From UBA5342 sp965662645 (GTDB lineage: Bacteria > Bacteroidota > Bacteroidia > Bacteroidales > UBA5342), in assembly GCA_965662645.1 (NCBI GenBank), contig CBFIII010000005.1:1-64000 (forward strand): a DNA stretch of 64,000 nt. The letters are read 5' to 3'. Positions 63,196-64,000 of this stretch are shown here, piece by piece. Within the stretch, counting starts at the first letter, position 1; the number at the start of each line of letters is the position of its first letter. A program made the position numbers and the translations under genes. The notes under the pieces are model-generated. The model was not told the DNA's origin. It did not search any database and was given only the letters and a program-made list of their open reading frames with translations.

Positions 63196-64000
63196 ATGGC
63201 ATACACACAGAACACATTAATCATCCGTAAGGAACTTATCGCATCATTAGCCGATATGGTATATCGTGGTAAATTGGAAGAAGAAATCGACTATTTACCG
63301 CTCAAACGCAACCCGAAAGAAGTAGGTGCTACACGCCGCTGCTGTATTCATAAAGAACGTGCTGTAACCAAATACAAACTACTTCCCCTCCTTGGCATTG
63401 CTATTGATAATGATAATGAAGACGAACTAAAACCTCTTTCGGCATACGCCAAAGAAGCACTAGAACGCACTGAACCTACGAATAAGATATTGACAGTAGT
63501 AGATGAAAGTTGTACGGGCTGTGTGGAAGCTAACTATGTAGTAACCAATCTTTGTCGTGGCTGTGTAGCAAGCCCATGTGTAGCCAACTGCCCCAAAGAT
63601 GCCGTAAGCATTATGAGCAACAAACAAGCTATGATAGATCCATCAAAATGTATCAGTTGTGGTATTTGCGAACAAGCATGTCCTTTTCATAGCATCGTTT
63701 ACATTCCTGTACCATGCGAAAAAGCATGTCCTGTAGCAGCTATTTCGAAAGATGAACGCGGCATAGAAGTCATTGATTACGATAAATGTATCTATTGCGG
63801 AAAATGTATTCAAGCATGTCCTTTTGGTTCTATCTTCGAGATTTCTCATATGATGGACGTTTGGAAAACGATGGCAAATAAAGAACCCTTAGTAGCCATT
63901 GTAGCACCAGCCATTATGGGACAATATAAATCGGATCCGGGCAAAATAATGGCTGCTATAAAAGCTATTGGTTTTACAGATGTATTAGAAGTAGCGCAAG
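63196..64000 (+). CDS. Probable [FeFe]-hydrogenase, 3' partial
   Basis: 268 complete codons, still open at the window edge. ATG at 63196 follows the repeat array at once. A cysteine-rich N-terminal part has CTGC...CRGC...CVANCPKDAV, then ferredoxin-type 4Fe-4S sites CISCGICEQACPFHSI and CIYCGKCIQACPFGSI, then the start of a hydrogenase catalytic domain (EPLVAIVAPAIMGQYKSDPG). This layout fits monomeric [FeFe]-hydrogenases of anaerobic Bacteroidota. The H-cluster motifs lie beyond the window, so catalysis is inferred. Confidence 0.82.
   Translation, partial: MAYTQNTLIIRKELIASLADMVYRGKLEEEIDYLPLKRNPKEVGATRRCCIHKERAVTKYKLLPLLGIAIDNDNEDELKPLSAYAKEALERTEPTNKILTVVDESCTGCVEANYVVTNLCRGCVASPCVANCPKDAVSIMSNKQAMIDPSKCISCGICEQACPFHSIVYIPVPCEKACPVAAISKDERGIEVIDYDKCIYCGKCIQACPFGSIFEISHMMDVWKTMANKEPLVAIVAPAIMGQYKSDPGKIMAAIKAIGFTDVLEVAQ

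Overview
The window is chromosomal DNA of an anaerobic, Gram-negative member of the Bacteroidota. This is inferred from low GC content, many Bacteroidota-type promoters (-7 box TAnnTTTG), the gene families present (S1 with an acidic/lysine tail, LytS/LytT pair, DUF4395, WG-repeat lipoprotein, WaaA, TolC/RND efflux) and an oxygen-avoiding gene set: rubrerythrin, anaerobic ribonucleotide reductase NrdDG and a probable [FeFe]-hydrogenase running off the right end. No rRNA or tRNA genes were seen.

Layout. 1-13.3 kb: 3' part of tex, a TldD/TldE pair (TldD carries an unannotated-looking Tat signal upstream of any normal start codon), rubrerythrin, a lipoprotein, a single-RecA-domain DEAD-box relative, a YkgJ-type cysteine-cluster protein, PcrA/UvrD helicase and an exported protein. 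13.4-25 kb: PlsC and cation-efflux genes, an Ig-like lipoprotein, dgt, and a three-gene RND efflux operon (adaptor, pump, TolC). 25-30 kb: LytS/LytT two-component pair, a YgjP-type metallopeptidase, a pRiA4b ORF-3 family gene. 30-31 kb: a DUF1778/GNAT toxin-antitoxin pair with a readable operator. 30.9-45.7 kb: a type I-B CRISPR-Cas locus read on the minus strand: cas6, a REP-associated transposase, cas8b, cas7, cas5, cas3, a three-gene non-cas block (cysteine-cluster protein, SWIM zinc-finger protein, UPF0158 protein), cas4, a four-helix-bundle gene, cas1, cas2 and an array of only three repeats. 46-60 kb: a second YkgJ-type gene, rpsA, a cobalamin riboswitch followed by nrdDG, waaA, metG, a WG-repeat lipoprotein and a DUF819 membrane protein. 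60-64 kb: DUF4395 protein, GtrA-like protein, a 56-residue cysteine-rich protein, nadC, a second four-helix-bundle gene and the hydrogenase.

Four kinds of repeated DNA overlay this. (1) Nine copies of a roughly 95-100 bp intergenic element built from three hairpins, every copy I found reading in the same direction on the plus strand. (2) Short-unit tandem arrays surrounding both four-helix-bundle genes. (3) REP-type hairpins around and inside two Y1 transposase (RAYT) genes that bracket cas6. (4) A MITE-like 155 bp inverted-repeat element at 29.4 kb. The most promising candidates for something undescribed are the non-cas triad in the cas operon, the tandem-array/four-helix-bundle association, the cas6-within-RAYT-duplication structure and the orientation-biased three-hairpin repeat. 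All database-dependent statements here are from family knowledge by eye; no search was run.
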